Shown here in pieces: positions 1 through 8,562 of a stretch of 64,000 nt of DNA. Below the pieces are notes generated by a model. It ran no database searches. It was not told the origin of the DNA and saw only the letters and a list, made by a program, of their open reading frames with translations. Positions within the stretch are counted from its first letter, which is position 1. Each line of letters opens with the position of its first letter. The stretch lies in the NCBI RefSeq assembly GCF_036013955.1, contig NZ_CP107903.1:4278001-4342000 (forward strand), read 5' to 3'. The position numbers were made by a program, and so were the translations under genes. This stretch comes from Streptomyces sp. NBC_00459. GTDB taxonomy: Bacteria > Actinomycetota > Actinomycetes > Streptomycetales > Streptomycetaceae.

Positions 1-20
1 TCTGAGGTCGGGTGCGCGCA

Positions 21-38
21 GCGCCCCGATAGGGGCGC
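21..38. terminator. GC hairpin, common Streptomyces intergenic repeat
   Basis: Perfect inverted repeat: GCGCCCC (21-27), loop GATA, GGGGCGC (32-38), followed by a GGGGAACTGCGCGACC-type tail that I recognise as very frequent between Streptomyces genes. It lies downstream of the minus-strand lipoprotein gene ending at 127, so it probably terminates that gene. A 14-nt direct repeat (GACCCGCACCCGGC) at 65-78 and 107-120 fills the spacer. Confidence 0.6.
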
Positions 39-126
39 GGGGAACTGCGCGACCAGCCCTCACCGACCCGCACCCGGCAAACCGCCCCGAACGACCCGCC
101 GCGAACGACCCGCACCCGGCGGAGCG

Positions 127-1404
127 CTACCGCTTGGCCGCCGGAGCCCCCGGTACCCCCTTGGGTGCCGGGGCCGGGCGCCCGGCCAGGAAGGCCTCCC
201 AACCCCCCTTCGGAGCCTCACCGACCCCCAGCGTGCGCATCTTCGCCAGCGTCTGCGGGTCCTGCGCGTCCAGCCAGTCGGCGAGCTGCCGGAAGGAGAC
301 GCACCGGACGTCGGCCTTCGTGCAGACGCGTTCGATGACCTCCTCGACGGCACGCATGTAGACGCCGCCGTTCCAGGACTCGAAGTGGTTGCCGATGAGC
401 AAGGGCGCGCGGTTGCCGTCGTGGGCGCGCTCGAAGCCCTTGAGGAGACCGTCGCGGAACTGGTCGCCCCAGTACTCGTGCCGGCCCTCGGCGCCCGTAC
501 GCGCACCGGACTGGTTCATGTAGAAGTTGTAGTCCATGGTCAGCGTCTCGAAGCTGCGGCCGGGGACCGGGACGAGCTGCATGGACAGGTCCCACAGGCC
601 CTGCTTCTTCGCGGGCCAGAGCTGGTCGTTGACCCCGCTCGTGTCGTAGCGGAAGCCCAGTTCGCGGGCCGCGCTCATGAAGTTCTTCTGCCCTTCCAGG
701 CATGGCGTTCGTGCGCCGACGAGTTCCTTCTCGTAGTCGAAGGGCAGCGGGGAAGCCTTCTTCATGCCCGTGGTGGTCTTCCAGGACTTCACGAAACGTT
801 TCGCCTGGGCGATCTCGTCCTTCCAGTCCTCCACCGACCACTCGCCGACCCCACCCCCGCTGCCGCAGAAGTGGCCGTTGAAGTGGGTGCCGATCTCGCT
901 GCCCTCCAGCCAGGCGAGCCGCAACTGCTTCACGGTGTCGGCGATGCCCTGCTCGTCGTTGAAGCCGATGTCGGAGCGGCCCGGCGAGTGCTGGGGCGGC
1001 CGGTAGAGGTCGCGCTTGTCCTCCGGGAGCAGGTACACGCCGCTCAGGAAGTACGTCATCGTCGCCTTGTTGGCCTTGGCCACCTTGCGGAAGCGGGAGA
1101 ACAGCCGCTGGCTGTCCTCGCCCGCGCCGTCCCAGGAGAAGACGACGAACTGCGGCGGCTTCTGGCCGGGCTTGAGCCGCTCGGGCCTTGGCTGGTAGGG
1201 CTGGGCTCCGGTGTACGCGGTGGAGCCGTCGCCGATCAGCCGGACCGCGCTCTTGGGTGCCGGGGCCGGCGCCGCCTTCTTGGCGCCGTGCGTGCCTTCC
1301 TTCACACCGGAGGAGCCGGTGGTTCCCGCCCCGCAGCCGGCGAGTGACGCGGCACAGGCCGCGACGGCCACGACGCCCGCGGCGATCCTCTTGGTGACGG
1401 CCAT
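127..1404 (-). CDS. polysaccharide deacetylase-like (NodB-fold) secreted lipoprotein
   Basis: 425 residues. The N-terminus is a lipoprotein signal peptide: charged start, hydrophobic stretch, then lipobox LAGC around residues 21-24, so the mature protein should be tethered to the outer face of the membrane. A low-complexity Ala/Pro/Lys linker follows. The catalytic region opens with FVVFSWDGAGED near residue 85 (the NodB motif-1 position, where an Asp binds metal) and contains GTHFNGHFCG near residue 172, resembling the His-containing motif 2. NodB-family enzymes remove acetyl groups from cell-wall or extracellular sugars; the substrate cannot be told here. It diverges from the SulP gene across a 307-bp AT-rich spacer. 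The ATG start is kept because the signal peptide begins there. Confidence 0.8.
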   Translation of the reverse strand: MAVTKRIAAGVVAVAACAASLAGCGAGTTGSSGVKEGTHGAKKAAPAPAPKSAVRLIGDGSTAYTGAQPYQPRPERLKPGQKPPQFVVFSWDGAGEDSQRLFSRFRKVAKANKATMTYFLSGVYLLPEDKRDLYRPPQHSPGRSDIGFNDEQGIADTVKQLRLAWLEGSEIGTHFNGHFCGSGGGVGEWSVEDWKDEIAQAKRFVKSWKTTTGMKKASPLPFDYEKELVGARTPCLEGQKNFMSAARELGFRYDTSGVNDQLWPAKKQGLWDLSMQLVPVPGRSFETLTMDYNFYMNQSGARTGAEGRHEYWGDQFRDGLLKGFERAHDGNRAPLLIGNHFESWNGGVYMRAVEEVIERVCTKADVRCVSFRQLADWLDAQDPQTLAKMRTLGVGEAPKGGWEAFLAGRPAPAPKGVPGAPAAKR

Positions 1405-1711
1405 GTCCGCCCACCTCTTCCTTCGTTCGGGCCGGCGCTTTCGGGCGCGGCGCCGTCAAGGTGGCATGGAGACCAGGAAGGAATTAGTACGACAAGCCGA
1501 TCAAAAGTTCAGTTCACTCGCCAGAGTGATTTATTAACCCATTTGCCCCGAAATTACATACACGCCCTTTACTGTGCATTACGATCCGTTTACCGAGCGT
1601 TGAAAATCCCGCCGCTTGCACGCCGTGACCCACGGCCGCGACCCGACCCCCCGCCATCGACGGGGGGACCACCTGTTCCGCGACCGCGCTGCCCCGGAGG
1701 AGACGGGAAAC
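1405..1711. promoter_or_regulatory. divergent promoter region with a 16-bp inverted repeat
   Basis: The 307-bp spacer between the deacetylase and SulP genes is markedly AT-rich from about 1480 to 1610, unusual for this genome, as expected of divergent promoters. It holds a perfect inverted repeat TCACTC-GCCA-GAGTGA at 1514-1529. A consensus ribosome-binding site GGAGGAGA at 1696-1703 belongs to the SulP gene. No gene is seen. Confidence 0.5.
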
Positions 1712-4171
1712 ATGTCTGCCTGCGTCCCCACTCGCGCCCCCGACCGGACTCGGACGAAGCGCATGCACCAGCCACACAGCCCCCCACAGCCGCCGACACC
1801 GCCCCGCCGCTTCCGCATCGCGGGCGCTGATGTGTCGGCCTCCATCGCGGTCTTCCTGATCGCCCTGCCCCTCTCCCTGGGGATCGCCCTCGCCACCGGC
1901 GCACCGCTCCAGGCCGGCCTGGTCGCCGCCGCCGTCGGCGGACTCGTCGCCGGACGGCTCGGCGGCTCCCCGCTCCAGGTGAGCGGCCCCGCCGCCGGGC
2001 TCACCGTCGTCACCGCCGAGCTCATCCAGCGGTACGGATGGCGTACGACCTGCGCCATCACCGTCCTCGCCGGGCTCGCCCAACTCGGCCTCGGCTGTCT
2101 GCGCGTGGCCCGCACGGCGCTCGCCGTCAGCCCCGCCGTCGTCCACGGCATGCTCGCCGGGATCGGCGTGACCATCGCCGTGGCCCAGCTGCACATCGTC
2201 CTCGGGGATACGCCGGAGAGCTCGGTCCTCGACAACGTCCGCGCGCTGCCCGCCCAGTTGGCCGGCCTGCATCCCGCCGCCGTGTCGATGAGCGTGCTGA
2301 CCCTGACTCTGCTCCTGACCTGGCCACGGCTTCCCGGCCGGGCGGGGAGCGTGCTGCGCAAGGTGCCGGCCGCGCTCGTAGCCGTCAGCGGCGCCACACT
2401 CGTCGCCGCGCTCGCCGGGCTGAGCCTGCCCAAGGTCGACCTGCCGTCCTGGCGCAGCCACGCGCTGGCAGGGCTGCCCGAAGGGCCCGTGCTCGGCGTC
2501 ATCGCCGCCGTGCTCACCACCACACTGGTGTGCAGCGTGCAGTCGCTGCTCGGCGCGGTCGCCGTGGACAAACTGGTCGCCTCCCGGCCCGAACTGCTGG
2601 CCGGAGGTGCCGGTCTGCCAGGAGCCTCGGCCCGCGTCGGCCGCTCCGACCTGAACCGTGAACTGCTCGGCCAGGGCGCCGCCAACATCGTGTCCGGGGT
2701 TCTGGGCGGGCTGCCGGTCGCGGGGGTGGCCGTGCGGAGTTCGGCGAATGTGCAAGCCGGTGCCGTGAGCCGGAACTCCACGATGCTGCACGGCGTTTTC
2801 GTAGTAGTCGCCGCGCTGCTGATGGTTCCGATCCTGGAGCTGATCCCGCTCGCCTCACTCGCCGCCCTGGTGATGGCCGTCGGCATCCAGATGGTGTCCC
2901 TGCACCACATTCGCACGGTGACCCGCCACCGCGAGGTCCTGGTCTACGCGGTGACGACCCTGGGCGTCGTCGTCTTCGGCGTCCTCGAAGGAGTCACGCT
3001 GGGCGTCGCGGTCGCCGTGTCCGTCGCCCTGAACCGCCTCGCCCGCACCCGGATCACCTACGAAGTCAGACACGACGAGACAGGGGGCATCCATTACGTA
3101 CACGTCCGAGGACAGTTGACGTTCCTCGCGGTGCCCCGGCTCAGCCGGACCCTGCACCTCGTGCCCCAGGGGGCCGACGCCGTCGTGGAGCTGGACGGGT
3201 CGTTCATGGACCACGCGGCGTTCGAATCGTTGCAGGACTGGCAGAACACGCACACCGCACAGGGCGGCACCGTCGAGGTGACCGGCCGGGCAGGGACACG
3301 TATCGCCGAGCCCGCGGACGCCTCCGACTGCCGCTGCCGGCCCTGGACGCCCTGGCGCAACCACCAGTGCGAGGGCCCGGAGTCCGGACCGGCGCGCGGG
3401 GAGACGGAGGACGGGTCCGGCGAGGAGAGCGGCCGGACCGGTTCCTCCGGCTCGCCCGACCCGGCCGACTCCGCGGGATCGGTCGGTGCCGTCGAGCCGA
3501 GCGGGCATCAACTCGCGCGCGGGATCAGCGCGTTCCAGCGCAACACCGCACCGCTGGTGCGCGGCGAGCTGGCCAGGCTGGCGCGCGAGGGACAACAGCC
3601 CTCACAGCTGTTCCTGACGTGTGCCGACTCGCGCCTCGTCACCTCGATGATCACCTCCAGCGGCCCCGGTGACCTGTTCGTCGTACGGAACGTCGGCAAC
3701 CTGGTGCCGCTGCCCGGCGAGGAGAGCGGGGACGACTCGGTGGCGGCAGCGATCGAGTACGCGGTCGACGTGCTGAAGGTGCGGTCCATCACGGTGTGCG
3801 GGCACTCCGGGTGCGGGGCCATGCAGGCACTGCTGAACATGGAGCCCGACGGGGCGCGGACCCCGCTCAGGCGGTGGCTGCGGCACGGGCTGCCGAGCCT
3901 GGAGCGCATGGCCTCGAAGGCCCGGCCCTGGGCGCGGCTCGCCGGGCGGGCGCCCGCCGACGCGGTCGAACAGCTCTGTCTGACCAATGTGGTCCAGCAG
4001 TTGGAGCACCTGAGGGCGCACGAGTCGGTGGCGCGGGCGCTGCGGGAGGGCGTACTCGATCTGCAGGGGATGTATTTCCATGTGGGTGAGGCGCAGGCGT
4101 ATCTGCTCACCGGGATGGTGGGCGGCGACGAGGTGTTCGATCATGTGCGGGCGGCCGGACTGTCCGCCTGA
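1712..4171 (+). CDS. SulP-family anion permease fused to beta-carbonic anhydrase
   Basis: About 819 residues. Residues ~25-430 are a SulP/SLC26 membrane domain (FRIAGADVSASIAVFLIALP, many transmembrane helices), ~455-540 resemble a STAS-like region, then an acidic/Gly/Ser linker, and from ~595 a complete beta-carbonic anhydrase with zinc ligands C637 (in TCADSR), H698 and C701 (in GHSGC). SulP proteins move sulfate or bicarbonate; carbonic anhydrase interconverts CO2 and bicarbonate, so the fusion suggests coupled bicarbonate uptake and hydration (inference). The ATG at 1712 is chosen over the in-frame 1616 start because GGAGGAGA sits 8 nt before it. Such fusions are known in actinobacteria. 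Confidence 0.88.
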   Translation: MSACVPTRAPDRTRTKRMHQPHSPPQPPTPPRRFRIAGADVSASIAVFLIALPLSLGIALATGAPLQAGLVAAAVGGLVAGRLGGSPLQVSGPAAGLTVVTAELIQRYGWRTTCAITVLAGLAQLGLGCLRVARTALAVSPAVVHGMLAGIGVTIAVAQLHIVLGDTPESSVLDNVRALPAQLAGLHPAAVSMSVLTLTLLLTWPRLPGRAGSVLRKVPAALVAVSGATLVAALAGLSLPKVDLPSWRSHALAGLPEGPVLGVIAAVLTTTLVCSVQSLLGAVAVDKLVASRPELLAGGAGLPGASARVGRSDLNRELLGQGAANIVSGVLGGLPVAGVAVRSSANVQAGAVSRNSTMLHGVFVVVAALLMVPILELIPLASLAALVMAVGIQMVSLHHIRTVTRHREVLVYAVTTLGVVVFGVLEGVTLGVAVAVSVALNRLARTRITYEVRHDETGGIHYVHVRGQLTFLAVPRLSRTLHLVPQGADAVVELDGSFMDHAAFESLQDWQNTHTAQGGTVEVTGRAGTRIAEPADASDCRCRPWTPWRNHQCEGPESGPARGETEDGSGEESGRTGSSGSPDPADSAGSVGAVEPSGHQLARGISAFQRNTAPLVRGELARLAREGQQPSQLFLTCADSRLVTSMITSSGPGDLFVVRNVGNLVPLPGEESGDDSVAAAIEYAVDVLKVRSITVCGHSGCGAMQALLNMEPDGARTPLRRWLRHGLPSLERMASKARPWARLAGRAPADAVEQLCLTNVVQQLEHLRAHESVARALREGVLDLQGMYFHVGEAQAYLLTGMVGGDEVFDHVRAAGLSA

Positions 4172-4374
4172 CGGGGAGGGGTGAACCAGGCGACCGTCAC
4201 GTACGTGACCTTGGTTGTGCCCCTCTCGAAGAGGCGCGCCGGCGGAAGAGGCCCGAGAAGATTTAAAGGTCTAAACCAATTTTCCGTCGGCCCTTGTCAG
4301 CGGGCCCCCCGGTCTGATGAGCTGTGGCCTGGGACACAACGGTCGCCCCGGCAGAGCACCGTAAGGGAGATGTC
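4172..4374 (+). promoter_or_regulatory. acs promoter region with DasR-like (dre) element
   Basis: The 203-bp leader of acs is AT-rich around 4258-4285. AGGTCTAAACCA at 4267-4278 matches the core of the DasR-type consensus TGGTCTAGACCA at 10 of 12 positions. AAGGGAGA at 4362-4369 is the ribosome-binding site for the GTG at 4375. Confidence 0.4.
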
Positions 4375-6330
4375 GTGAGCAACGAAAGCCTGGCCAACCT
4401 GCTCAAGGAAGAGCGCAGGTTCGCGCCACCCGCCGAGCTGGCCGCAAACGCCAACGTAACGGCGGAGGCTTACGAACAGGCCAAGGCTGACCGGCTCGGC
4501 TTCTGGGCCGCGCAGGCCCGCCGGCTGACCTGGGCCACCGAGCCGACCGAGACGCTGGACTGGTCGAACCCGCCGTTCGCCAAGTGGTTCAAGGACGGCA
4601 GCCTCAACGTCGCGTACAACTGCGTCGACCGGCACGTCGAGGCCGGGAACGGCGACCGGGTCGCCATCCACTTCGAGGGGGAGCCCGGTGACAGCCGGGC
4701 GATCACCTACGCCGAGCTCAAGGACGAGGTCTCCAAGGCCGCCAACGCCCTGTTGGAGCTGGGAGTCGGGAAGGGCGACCGGGTCGCCGTCTACATGCCG
4801 ATGATCCCGGAGACGGCGATCGCGATGCTCGCCTGCGCCCGAATCGGCGCCGCGCACAGTGTCGTCTTCGGCGGGTTCTCCGCGGACGCGCTGGCCACCC
4901 GTATCCAGGACGCCGACGCCAAGATCGTCATCACCACCGACGGCGGCTACCGGCGCGGCAAGCCGTCCGCGCTCAAGCCCGCCGTCGACGCGGCCGTCGA
5001 CCGCGTCGACAACGTGGAGCACGTGCTCGTCGTCCGCCGCACCGGCCAGGAGGTCGAGTGGCACGAGGGCCGGGACGTGTGGTGGCACGACGTCGTCGAA
5101 CAGCAGAGCACCGAGCACACGCCCGAGGCGTTCGAGGCCGAGCAGCCGCTGTTCATCCTCTACACCTCCGGTACGACAGGGAAGCCCAAGGGCATCCTGC
5201 ACACCTCCGGCGGCTACCTCACCCAGGCCGCCTACACCCACCACGCCGTCTTCGACCTCAAGCCGGAGACCGACGTCTACTGGTGCACGGCCGACGTCGG
5301 CTGGGTCACCGGGCACTCGTACATCGTGTACGGACCGCTGGCCAACGGTGCGACCCAGGTGATGTACGAGGGAACACCGGACACCCCGCACCAGGGCCGC
5401 TTCTGGGAGATCATCCAGAAGTACGGGGTGACGATCCTCTACACGGCGCCGACCGCGATTCGTACGTTCATGAAGTGGGGCGACGACATCCCCGCCAAGT
5501 TCGACCTCTCCTCCCTTCGGGTGCTGGGGTCGGTGGGCGAGCCGATCAACCCCGAGGCGTGGATGTGGTACCGCAAGCACATCGGCGGCGACGTGACGCC
5601 CATCGTGGACACCTGGTGGCAGACCGAGACCGGCGCCATGATGATCTCCCCGCTGCCCGGCGTGACCGAGACCAAGCCGGGGTCCGCGCAGCGGGCGCTG
5701 CCCGGCATCTCCGCGACCGTCGTCGACGACGAGGCGCGCGAAGTGCCGGACGGGGGCGGCGGCTACCTCGTGCTGACCGAGCCGTGGCCCTCCATGCTGC
5801 GCACCATCTGGGGCGACGACCAGCGGTTCCTCGACACGTACTGGTCCCGGTTCGAGGGCAAGTACTTCGCGGGTGACGGCGCCAAGAAGGACGACGACGG
5901 CGACATCTGGCTGCTCGGGCGCGTGGACGACGTCATGCTCGTCTCCGGGCACAACATCTCCACCACCGAGGTCGAGTCCGCCCTCGTCTCCCACCCCTCC
6001 GTCGCCGAAGCGGCCGTCGTGGGCGCCGCCGACGAGACGACCGGGCAGGCCATCGTCGCCTTCGTCATCCTGCGCGGCACCGCCTCCGAGACCGACACCC
6101 TCGTCGCCGAACTGCGCAACCACGTCGGAGACGTTCTCGGCCCGATCGCCAAGCCGAAGCGCATCCTGCCGGTCGCGGAGCTCCCCAAGACCCGCTCCGG
6201 AAAGATCATGCGCCGCCTGCTGCGCGACGTCGCCGAGAACCGGGAACTGGGTGACGTGACCACCCTGACCGACTCCACCGTCATGGACCTCATCCAGACG
6301 AAGCTCCCCGCGGCGGGCAGCGAGGACTAG
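4375..6330 (+). CDS. acs: acetyl-CoA synthetase (AMP-forming)
   Basis: 651 residues, the usual Acs length. Makes acetyl-CoA from acetate, ATP and CoA through acetyl-AMP in the cytosol. The adenylation motif YTSGTTGKPKGI lies near residue 260, the WWQTETG motif near 415, and the C-terminal PKTRSGKIMRR carries the catalytic lysine that is reversibly acetylated in this family. A GTG at 4375 with AAGGGAGA five bases upstream is preferred to the GTG at 4324, which lacks a clear ribosome-binding site and would add residues not typical of the family. A possible dre-like operator lies about 100 bp upstream. nhaA follows in the same direction after 192 bp. Confidence 0.96.
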   Translation: MSNESLANLLKEERRFAPPAELAANANVTAEAYEQAKADRLGFWAAQARRLTWATEPTETLDWSNPPFAKWFKDGSLNVAYNCVDRHVEAGNGDRVAIHFEGEPGDSRAITYAELKDEVSKAANALLELGVGKGDRVAVYMPMIPETAIAMLACARIGAAHSVVFGGFSADALATRIQDADAKIVITTDGGYRRGKPSALKPAVDAAVDRVDNVEHVLVVRRTGQEVEWHEGRDVWWHDVVEQQSTEHTPEAFEAEQPLFILYTSGTTGKPKGILHTSGGYLTQAAYTHHAVFDLKPETDVYWCTADVGWVTGHSYIVYGPLANGATQVMYEGTPDTPHQGRFWEIIQKYGVTILYTAPTAIRTFMKWGDDIPAKFDLSSLRVLGSVGEPINPEAWMWYRKHIGGDVTPIVDTWWQTETGAMMISPLPGVTETKPGSAQRALPGISATVVDDEAREVPDGGGGYLVLTEPWPSMLRTIWGDDQRFLDTYWSRFEGKYFAGDGAKKDDDGDIWLLGRVDDVMLVSGHNISTTEVESALVSHPSVAEAAVVGAADETTGQAIVAFVILRGTASETDTLVAELRNHVGDVLGPIAKPKRILPVAELPKTRSGKIMRRLLRDVAENRELGDVTTLTDSTVMDLIQTKLPAAGSED

Positions 6331-6522
6331 AAGAAGGCCGGAACAAGGCAGGAAGAGCACAAGAAGGGGACAAGAGGGTTTCCTCCGGACGGCACATCCC
6401 GCGCACCTTAGGTAGGCTAAAGATCGCGTCAACAACGCGACAGGATCCGCGAGGATCGAACAGGTGCGCCGGGAAGTCTGGTCGGCATGCGCTCCGTGCT
6501 GCCCACCGACCGGAGGACCCCC

Positions 6523-7974
6523 GTGGCCGCCCCCCGCACCGCCAACCGCAAGCTCCTCGGACGGCTCTCACTGCCCGAGCGGACGTACGTCGCGGACGCC
6601 CTGCGGACCGAGACCGTCGGCGGGGTGCTGCTGCTCGTCGCCGCGATCACCGCGCTGATCTGGGCGAACACCCCTGTCAAGGACAGTTACGAGGCCGTCC
6701 TCGACTTTCACGTCGGGCCCGCCGCTCTCGGGCTCGACCTCTCCCTCCAGCACTGGGCGGCCGACGGCCTGCTCGCCATCTTCTTCTTCGTCGCCGGCAT
6801 CGAACTCAAGCGCGAACTCGTCGCCGGCGATCTGCGCGACCCGAGGGCCGCCGCGCTGCCCGTCGTCGCCGCCCTGTGCGGAATGGCCGTACCGGCGCTC
6901 GTCTACACCCTCACCAACGTCACCGGCGGCGGTTCGCTCGCCGGATGGGCCGTGCCCACGGCCACCGACATCGCCTTCGCGCTCGCCGTGCTCGCCGTCA
7001 TCGGTACGTCCCTGCCGAGCGCCCTGCGCGCGTTCCTGCTGACGCTCGCCGTCGTCGACGACCTCTTCGCCATCCTGATCATCGCGGTCTTCTTCACCGA
7101 CGACCTGAACCTCGCCGCGCTCGGCGGCGCGCTCGTCGGCCTCGCCGTCTTCTGGCTGCTGCTGCGCAAGGGCGTACGCGGTTGGTACGTGTACGTTCCG
7201 CTCGCGCTCGTCATCTGGGGGCTGATGTACAACAGCGGCATCCACGCCACCATCGCCGGTGTCTCGATGGGCCTGATGCTGCGGTGCACGACCCGGAGCG
7301 AGGAGGGGGAGAAACGCTCGCCCGGCGAACGCGTGGAGCATCTGGTACGGCCTCTTTCGGCCGGGCTCGCAGTGCCGCTGTTCGCCCTGTTCAGCGCGGG
7401 CGTCTCGGTGTCCGGCGGGGTGCTGGGGGACGTGTTCGCACAGCCCGAGACACTCGGGGTCGTGCTCGGGCTCGTCGTCGGGAAGACACTCGGGATCTTC
7501 GGCGGAACCTGGCTGACGGCACGTTTCACCCGCGCCTCGCTCAGCGAAGACCTCGCCTGGGCCGACGTCTTCGCCGTCGCCTCGCTCGCCGGGATCGGGT
7601 TCACCGTCTCCCTGCTGATCGGTGAACTCGCGTTCGACGGCGACCCCGCGCTCACCGACGGCGTCAAGGCCGCCGTCCTGACCGGCTCGCTCATCGCCGC
7701 GCTCGCCGCGACCGTACTGCTGAAGATGCGGAACGCCAGGTACCGCAGGCTCTGGGAGGCGGAGGAGCGCGACGACGACCTCGACGGCATCCCCGACATC
7801 TACGAGGAGCACGATCCGGCGTACCACCTGCGCATGGCCGACATCCACGAGGGGAAGGCGGCAGAACACCGGCGCATCGCCGCGCTCAAGGCCGCCGAAC
7901 TGGAGGCCGCCGAGCGGGACCGGCTTGCCGAAGTGGTGGGCGGGGCGGGCGACGAGGGTGACGGTCCGGCATGA
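6523..7974 (+). CDS. nhaA: Na+/H+ antiporter NhaA
   Basis: 483 residues with about eleven hydrophobic segments. Exchanges external protons for cytoplasmic Na+/Li+ in the inner membrane. Family signatures are visible: FFFVAGIELKRELV near residue 90, the WAVPTATDIAFALAVLAV segment near 145 and TLAVVDDLFAI near 185, the last holding the paired aspartates of the ion site. The C-terminus adds a charged cytoplasmic tail (DDDLDGIPDIYEEHDPAYHL) beyond the E. coli NhaA length. The GTG at 6523 has GGAGGA five bases upstream; the in-frame ATG at 6487 has none. Confidence 0.93.
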   Translation: MAAPRTANRKLLGRLSLPERTYVADALRTETVGGVLLLVAAITALIWANTPVKDSYEAVLDFHVGPAALGLDLSLQHWAADGLLAIFFFVAGIELKRELVAGDLRDPRAAALPVVAALCGMAVPALVYTLTNVTGGGSLAGWAVPTATDIAFALAVLAVIGTSLPSALRAFLLTLAVVDDLFAILIIAVFFTDDLNLAALGGALVGLAVFWLLLRKGVRGWYVYVPLALVIWGLMYNSGIHATIAGVSMGLMLRCTTRSEEGEKRSPGERVEHLVRPLSAGLAVPLFALFSAGVSVSGGVLGDVFAQPETLGVVLGLVVGKTLGIFGGTWLTARFTRASLSEDLAWADVFAVASLAGIGFTVSLLIGELAFDGDPALTDGVKAAVLTGSLIAALAATVLLKMRNARYRRLWEAEERDDDLDGIPDIYEEHDPAYHLRMADIHEGKAAEHRRIAALKAAELEAAERDRLAEVVGGAGDEGDGPA

Positions 7975-8085
7975 TCTGACACGTAGACGTCAGACATACG
8001 GTCAGATGCGTACGCCAGGCGCGTACGTCGGACATCCGAACGTCAGACATTCGAGCAGGACGACCAAGACAACAGGGAGATCTCG
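7975..8085 (+). promoter_or_regulatory. leader with three 14-nt direct repeats
   Basis: Near-identical copies of ACGTCRGACATNCG occur at 7987-8000, 8025-8038 and 8040-8053, with a partial copy (GTCAGATGCG) at 8001-8010. They sit just upstream of the holin-like gene and its GGGAG ribosome-binding site. They may be operator half-sites or a repeat scar. Confidence 0.5.
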
Positions 8086-8562
8086 ATGAGCGCACCCGAC
8101 GGCAGCCCGGTCGGCGCCGAACGCAGCATCGGCCAGTTGTTCGCCTCGGCGACGACCGAGATGTCCGCGCTGGTGCACGACGAGATCGCACTGGCGAAAG
8201 CCCAGCTCAAGCAGGACGTGAAGCGCGGCCTGACCAGCGGCGGCGCGTTCACGGTGGCCGCCGCCGTACTGGTGTTCTCCCTGCCGATGCTCAACTTCGC
8301 ACTGGCGTACGCCATTCGGACCTGGAGCGACTGGAACCTCGCGGTCTGCTTCCTGCTGTCGTTCGCCGCGAACGTCCTCGTCGCCGTCCTCCTGGTGCTG
8401 GTCGGCGTCGTCTTCGCGAAGAAGGCCACGCGGAGCAAGGGCCCGCAGAAGGTGGCCGCGTCCATGAAGGAGACGGCGGGCGTCCTCCAGAAGGCCAAGC
8501 CCCACCCCCGGCCCGCCCCGGTGAGTGACGAGGTCGAGGTTGTGGCACGCTCGTCCTCATGA
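8086..8562 (+). CDS. holin-like membrane protein (actinobacterial phage_holin_3_6 type)
   Basis: 158 residues: a 50-residue amphipathic N-terminal part (IGQLFASATTEMSALVHDEIALAK), two transmembrane segments at about 62-82 and 92-115, then a basic tail. This is the layout of the chromosomal family named putative actinobacterial holin-X; despite the name, these genes are normal chromosomal residents and a role in lysis is unproven. AGGGAG precedes the ATG. Its TGA overlaps the ATG of the hydrolase (ATGA at 8559-8562), so the two are probably co-translated. Confidence 0.78.
   Translation: MSAPDGSPVGAERSIGQLFASATTEMSALVHDEIALAKAQLKQDVKRGLTSGGAFTVAAAVLVFSLPMLNFALAYAIRTWSDWNLAVCFLLSFAANVLVAVLLVLVGVVFAKKATRSKGPQKVAASMKETAGVLQKAKPHPRPAPVSDEVEVVARSSS

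Noticed and set aside
218..1459. Overlapping long frames on both strands over the first lipoprotein gene
   Set aside because: Arg/Pro-rich translations typical of shadow frames in GC-rich DNA; only the 127-1404 frame has a signal peptide and domain.
6408..6420. Iron-box-like TTAGGTAGGCTAA before nhaA
   Set aside because: Only the left half fits the DmdR/IdeR 19-bp consensus; the right half has most positions wrong, and nhaA is not an iron gene.
8086..8562. Prophage lysis gene
   Set aside because: Holin-like family is a normal chromosomal gene in actinobacteria and no other phage genes surround it.
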